Shown here: piece by piece, positions 60,501 to 64,000 of the stretch
How the letters are laid out: every line of letters begins with the position of its first letter
Position numbering within the stretch: the stretch's first letter is position 1
NCBI GenBank assembly: GCA_025024175.1
Contig: QCXZ01000075.1
Location: 1,550,001-1,614,000, forward strand
DNA length: 64,000 nt
From: Rhyzopertha dominica
Taxonomy: Eukaryota; Arthropoda; Insecta; Coleoptera; Bostrichidae
Reading direction: 5' to 3'
The notes under the pieces: generated by a model
Seen by the model: the letters and a program-made list of their open reading frames with translations, nothing else
Database searches by the model: none
Told to the model about the DNA's origin: nothing
Program-made: the position numbers and the translations under genes

Positions 60501-62421
60501 TGTGGTAAAGCCGCGGGACCAACGAAAACTGGTCAAAATTTGCAAAGGTGGACGTCGCAGCACGTTACGAGAAATCACCGCTTGTTGGAATAACGAAACA
60601 AATTTAAATTTGTCAAGAGAATGTTGCCGTCGATGGATACATCATTCGGGGTTGAGCTTTTACAAAGTAAGCACAAAATATGATACTTGTACTGCAAAGC
60701 TAGGTACAAGTTTAATTATTTACATGGTTTTAGGCAAAAGAAAAACCTTTATTAACTGCGGAACAGAAGAAGCGTCGCTTAATATGGGCAAAGTCGAAAG
60801 TGACATGGACTTATAATGACTGGAAAAAAGTTATCTTCAGCGATGAGTCCAAATTTGATGTCTGCGTTGGTGACAGTCGTAAACGTGTGATCAGGGCAAA
60901 AAATGAGGCATTCCATAAGGATTGTTTGAAGCGAACAGTCAAGTTTGCCAAGGGGCAGATGGTTTGGGGTTGCATGTCCGCTGAAGGTGTCGGGCAGTTA
61001 ATGTTTATAGAGGGGATCGTAAATGCAACGAAGTACCAATCAATTTTGCAAGATTGTTTACTTCCCAGTCTTGAAGTCCTCTGTCCTGAAGGACAGTGTA
61101 TTTTTCAACAAGATGGTGCGTCCAGTCACACAGCCCGCACCACTAAGGCATGGTTTGGAACCAACAACATTAACGTCTTATCTTGGCCAGCAAATAGCCC
61201 CGATTTGAATGTTATCGAAGCCGTATGGCATGAAATGAAGAGACATTTGCGCAATCATCCACAACGGACAATCGCGGACTTACGACAAGAAATTCAGCGA
61301 ATATGGGATGCTCTATCGCCTGAATTCTGCAAGAAATTAGTGGAAAGTATGCCCGCCAGAATTCGCGCGGTGATCAAGGCCAAAGGGGATGTCACCACCT
61401 ACTAGTTTTTATGAACGTCCCAATATTTAGTTGTCAGCAGAAATTACACATTGTGTCAATATTGTATCATTTTTGCAATCAAAAATAAAGTTGGCTTTTG
61501 ATAAATATGCTTAGAGTTGACGGAATACTTGGTAAAGTTATCGAATTCTACTCAGCTGCAACGCACGGCACGCCTTTTTAAAACCGAGCGATGTATTTAG
61601 TCAAAATTGCAATCGTCCCAATATTTAGTTGTTAGGGCTCGTAGTTCTTGCACAACAAAAAAAAATAGCGTTTTTTATAAAAGTGGCAGCATTTGTTTTT
61701 CAGAAGTTGGTCCTGTAGTTCAAATGCCCCATTTTGTTAGGTCATTTGAGCTTATAATTTAAATGCCAAATAATTTGATTACAATACATTTAAGCATTAG
61801 CGTAATGATTGATTTAATTATGGGACAATTGCAAAAGAATATGCGATTTGAAAAAACATTTGGTTGCCATTTTGGTCAAAAAAGGTTCATAAAGCCCACC
61901 ACAAGTCAAAAAACAACTTACCGATGCAAATCCCTGGATGCTCCTCAAACAAATCACTATCCCATAGTGAGTTTCGGCAGCCCACGGTATGCACAAACTG
62001 CAAAGTGCCGTGGCCAACTGCGCATATCCGAAAACCCNCTTGGTTCCCAATTTTTGCGTGGCCAATCCGCCGACGATTTGGGATATGATGTAGGCCCAGT
62101 AAAACGAGGCCAGGACGTAGCTCTGGACGTCCTCCGACCACTGCAACGTTCCTGGGGAAGAAAAAGAGAAGTTCATGTTTTCCGACTGCTCATTGATGGA
62201 TAAGCTTTCAAGTTTGGTACCTCCAAAGTGTCTTTCCGCTTCCGGTAGTATCTCTTCTTCTTTGTAACAATAACGTTCCTCAGTAGCGTTGAATACATCC
62301 GATGTTTTTGGGTCTTCCACCATCGCCACGATGGCCAAGTTTATGTCGGTGCGCAGCATGAAGGATACCAAGAAGCCTGACCATGATAATAAATAAAGTA
62401 CCAATCGTGCCGGTACTTGCC
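51554..62421 (-). CDS. SLC17-family transporter (sialin / inorganic phosphate cotransporter-like), N-terminal exon missing
   Basis: Seven minus-strand exons with GT/AG junctions: 62421-61922, 59795-59615, 57118-56844, 55821-55689, 55018-54777, 51890-51798, 51712-51554; about 527 residues. Members are 12-helix major-facilitator carriers of organic anions or phosphate. Order: helix 1 (GFLVSFMLRTDINLAIVAMV), a luminal/extracellular loop with NAT, VLASFYWAYIISQIVGGLAT, GLTWPAMYALVGHWIPVPER, VPWGQIFRSLPAWSIGVTTF, RKLFTAMSQVIPGI, NFAGPVLAFAQTIHMTASFL, AAWRTVFNVTAAVA, then FGTALVQPWN and a polar tail with two SPKRD motifs. The first exon seen starts inside a codon after tccatccag, so the start codon lies upstream, probably beyond 64000. 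Large introns hold four mobile elements. The substrate cannot be told from sequence. Confidence 0.92.
52108..53446 (+). mobile_element. Mariner-type element, 1339 bp, DD41D spacing, intact ends
   Basis: Terminal inverted repeats of about 67 bp: left TACAAGATGTTTCACGAATG, right (reversed) TACAGGGTGTTTCACAAATG, both going on to ATAATGACCCTGACGAAATT. The target TA is duplicated at 52106-52107 and 53447-53448. The well-matched ends suggest fairly recent insertion, but the transposase is broken. It lies in the penultimate-exon intron of the SLC17 gene. Confidence 0.92.
52281..53260 (+). pseudogene. Mariner transposase pseudogene (DD41D, rosa-like)
   Basis: The helix-turn-helix region (ISQRVVSRATGISPSSVHRI) is followed by catalytic blocks ICFSDEPRF, WFQQDGAPAHY and SPDLTPLDYFLWG. 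Counting from the Asp of QQDG to the Asp of PLDYF leaves 41 residues between, the DD41D spacing of rosa-type elements. Lesions: TGA near 52741 where Trp is expected after NPR, a frameshift near 52830, another near 53095, and a stop near 53205. It cannot give a full transposase. Confidence 0.9.
53449..53880. other. Intronic AT-rich DNA, nothing recognised
   Basis: Lies between the mariner element and a decayed Tc1 copy; no exon is seen. Confidence 0.35.
54040..54600 (+). pseudogene. Decayed Tc1-like transposase
   Basis: Frames at 54096-54296 and 54354-54596 carry RNARLEFAHQHLNWNVQNWT, KILFSEETRYKIFNSDG and CVRRPVNMRFNPKYVIKS, the middle of a Tc1-like transposase around the first catalytic residue (here EE in place of the usual DE). 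Stops and shifts separate the pieces and the C-terminal part is gone. Confidence 0.8.
55019..55688. other. SLC17 intron, AT-rich, nothing recognised
   Basis: No exon or repeat recognised between two SLC17 exons. Confidence 0.45.
55822..56843. other. SLC17 intron with a possible mobile-element tail
   Basis: Mostly AT-rich. At about 56437-56470 AACGTTTCGACCTATAATTT and AGGTCTTTGTCGAA form a short imperfect palindrome of a kind often found at the ends of insect retroelements; the family is not certain. Confidence 0.35.
58280..59290 (+). pseudogene. Non-LTR retrotransposon (jockey/CR1-type) reverse transcriptase relic
   Basis: Broken frames carry AINKLDCKKRAGSA, then a DGVF-type block with WKIVNVTTVF, the catalytic LLYADDLKLYKKI (YADD near 58594), MKLNVEKCEVICFSKK, and VKDLGIFLDGKLSFQIHYF. 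This is the order of reverse transcriptase motifs in jockey- and CR1-like elements. Many stops and frameshifts; no 5' end or poly-A tail located. It is in an SLC17 intron, opposite in strand to the host gene. Confidence 0.85.
59996..61641 (+). mobile_element. Complete Tc1-type transposon, 1646 bp, TA target duplication
   Basis: Ends are CGAGCCCTAACAACTAAATA and its exact complement. TA flanks both sides (59994-59995, 61642-61643). The inverted repeats are about 228 bp and each holds an inner copy of the end motif (ACAACTAAATATTGGGACG at about 60202; complement near 61416), an IR/DR layout like that of several Tc1 elements. Outer repeats differ by only a few bases. The transposase gene inside is open. 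It lies in the first visible SLC17 intron. Confidence 0.95.
60313..61405 (+). CDS. Tc1 transposase, intact, one intron, DD34E
   Basis: Exon 1 is 60313-60666 and exon 2 is 60734-61405, joined across a 67 bp intron (gtaagc...ttttag); 341 residues, the usual Tc1 length. The N-terminal paired-like helix-turn-helix includes GLSIQKIATELNLSKSSVGN; SPGRPSVVKP is the GRPR-type linker. Catalytic residues: Asp155 (FSDES), Asp245 (FQQDGASSHT), Glu280 (NVIEAVW), with 34 residues between the last two. No stop or frameshift was found. Unspliced translation would end soon after the exon 1/intron junction, so splicing is needed. It should cut and paste the element at TA sites. Confidence 0.93.
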
Positions 62422-64000
62422 CTGGATGGAAAAATAAATTGTGTTATGATCCTAATCACTAGTGTGTAATATTTTTTATTTTACACCTGCTGCTCTTGAC
62501 AAAATGCAAGAGCCAAAGGAACACTTTTAACTAGTTTAAAAAGTACAAAAACAGTGGTATAATAACAACAAATCCTCCAAAGTGTTAAGTTCTAAACCTT
62601 TAAAAGTAAAAAATGATCTGTCATTTTTTTGTAATAAAATGGAGATTACACAAATTCTTTTATCCATAATCACTTTATAATTAAAGTTTTATCCACTTAA
62701 GAAAATTAAACCCTCGAGCTCGTGCATGCATAAAATGCTATTTGGAACACTTATACAATAAATAACTATTAATTTTACCCTTAAGAAAATGTAAAGAAAT
62801 ATACCCCTATAGTGAAAACACAAAGCCATAATAGATGCACTATTAAAACAAAACAATCTAACAACTAGCTATTTAATTAATATAATTAAAGTCTTAGGAT
62901 TACCCCACTTTAATTAATAACATATTCTTTAGTTTTTCCAAGTAATCACTTATATGCACATGACAACATACAATCAAACTCTAGAATGAACATTGAATGT
63001 GCATATTATACCACACGATAATTAGTGCATACAATTGACGCAGTAAAAGCAAGAGTACACAACTTATCACCATTTTTTACTTAAAATGTAAAAAACGAAG
63101 TGGGAAACATACAAACATTAGTGAATGGTACGCGGAATCTTTTACTGCATAAACGAGATTCACCATTAACACATATGTTAAATTTTATACACAAAACATT
63201 AGCACTGTAATGGTAATGTCATATTAACTTTTCTGGAACAATTAACGCTTCATTACTGCAGTGCATCGACACCGTCTTATTTAAACAAATTGAGTACAGT
63301 CAATATAATTCATACACAATACATCAAGTCACAAGTTCTATTTAATTGATTGGTCATGCCAGTTTATTTAAAGCACCACTTAATAAACTGTGTTAATGGG
63401 GAAAAGCGCAATGTGGGTATAGAAAAGTATTGGTCTTTTTCCCCAACTAACATTTTATGCAACATCACTACAATGTTATGAATAACAGTATAATGAAATT
63501 TTATCTGAACCGTAATATCAACCAAATGATGATTTATGAGTCTGTTCAGTGGTACATTACTTTTAACGATGTTTACACAATACAACTAATACCTATCACT
63601 CTAATTCAGATAAGAAAAATGACGTGGCAGATTTCCAAGAAAAATGTTAGGATAAGAATGTGTTAACGTTGTATAATATCTAACACAACCTTGTACACGA
63701 GTTATTTTGTTTGTTTATTGTTTGGCAAAAAAAATATTTGCCACAAGGCCTGATTGCTTCAGCAAACACCATATACAATTGAATAAAAGAACCTGGCAAA
63801 AAAGATATTGTTCTTCCAAAAAAAAATTTGAACAGATGCATAATTTAACAGAAAACAGATTTGAAATTTAAATGAATGAGAAGGTTTAAATTTTAGTGAA
63901 ATCATAAATTCCCTTACAAATGTATTTTTTTACAATGAAACACTACATACTTTAGGTATATAAATATGTGTACATTATTGCAGGAAACACAGTTTGAAGT
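62422..64000. other. AT-rich DNA upstream of the first visible SLC17 exon
   Basis: It should be intron of the SLC17 gene or its 5' flank. I found no minus-strand exon that ends in the phase needed to join 62421. A frame at 63457-63666 has no recognisable motif. Confidence 0.4.

Noticed and set aside
61763..62203. A 146-codon plus-strand ORF
   Set aside because: It is antisense to the large SLC17 exon, which has clear transporter motifs.

Overview
The window is nuclear DNA of an arthropod, most likely an insect and possibly a beetle (order is a guess). It is AT-rich, has introns as short as about 50 bp, and carries animal-only genes in many small exons together with insect-type DNA transposons, LINE relics and large satellite arrays. 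No bacterial features were seen.

Left, gene-dense part (1-7.3 kb): the minus-strand Merlin (NF2) gene, cut off on its C-terminal side by the window edge; a small minus-strand SMIM12-like membrane protein gene; and, divergent from it, the complete three-exon gene for NDUFAF7, a mitochondrial complex I assembly methyltransferase. PIF/Harbinger-type element relics sit in introns of Merlin and NDUFAF7.

Repeat-dominated middle (8.3-46 kb): about twenty copies of a 294 bp satellite; four 313 bp units that each hold an exon-like cassette with a conserved splice donor, followed by a terminal-exon-like segment with AATAAA; a nearly 1 kb fold-back palindrome full of AAGTACTT motifs and edged by GGCGCC boxes; and three ~755 bp units with a conserved ~285 bp GC-richer core. 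Much of this is then repeated after a 100-N gap (21168-21267). Everything from 21268 to about 28920 copies about 13555-21167, with indel noise near the gap, so the duplication looks like two unmerged contig ends rather than biology. Past it lie a diverged fourth core copy, LINE and transposase relics, a Harbinger derivative with a nested inverted-repeat element, and stop-containing TPR (TTC28-like) exons on both sides of a 9.5 kb array of 178 bp satellite monomers.

Right part (46-64 kb): decayed TPR gene pieces, unrecognised AT-rich DNA, then a minus-strand SLC17 (sialin/phosphate cotransporter-like) gene with seven recognised exons whose N-terminal exon is not seen. Its introns host a dead mariner with DD41D spacing and intact ends, a decayed Tc1 copy, a jockey/CR1-type LINE relic and an intact Tc1 element (DD34E, 67 bp intron, 228 bp inverted repeats, TA target duplication) that could still be autonomous.

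The best candidate for something undescribed is the 14.3-31.5 kb block of repeated exon-like cassettes around a long hairpin. Its status as gene, captured gene fragments or non-coding repeat cannot be settled from sequence alone.
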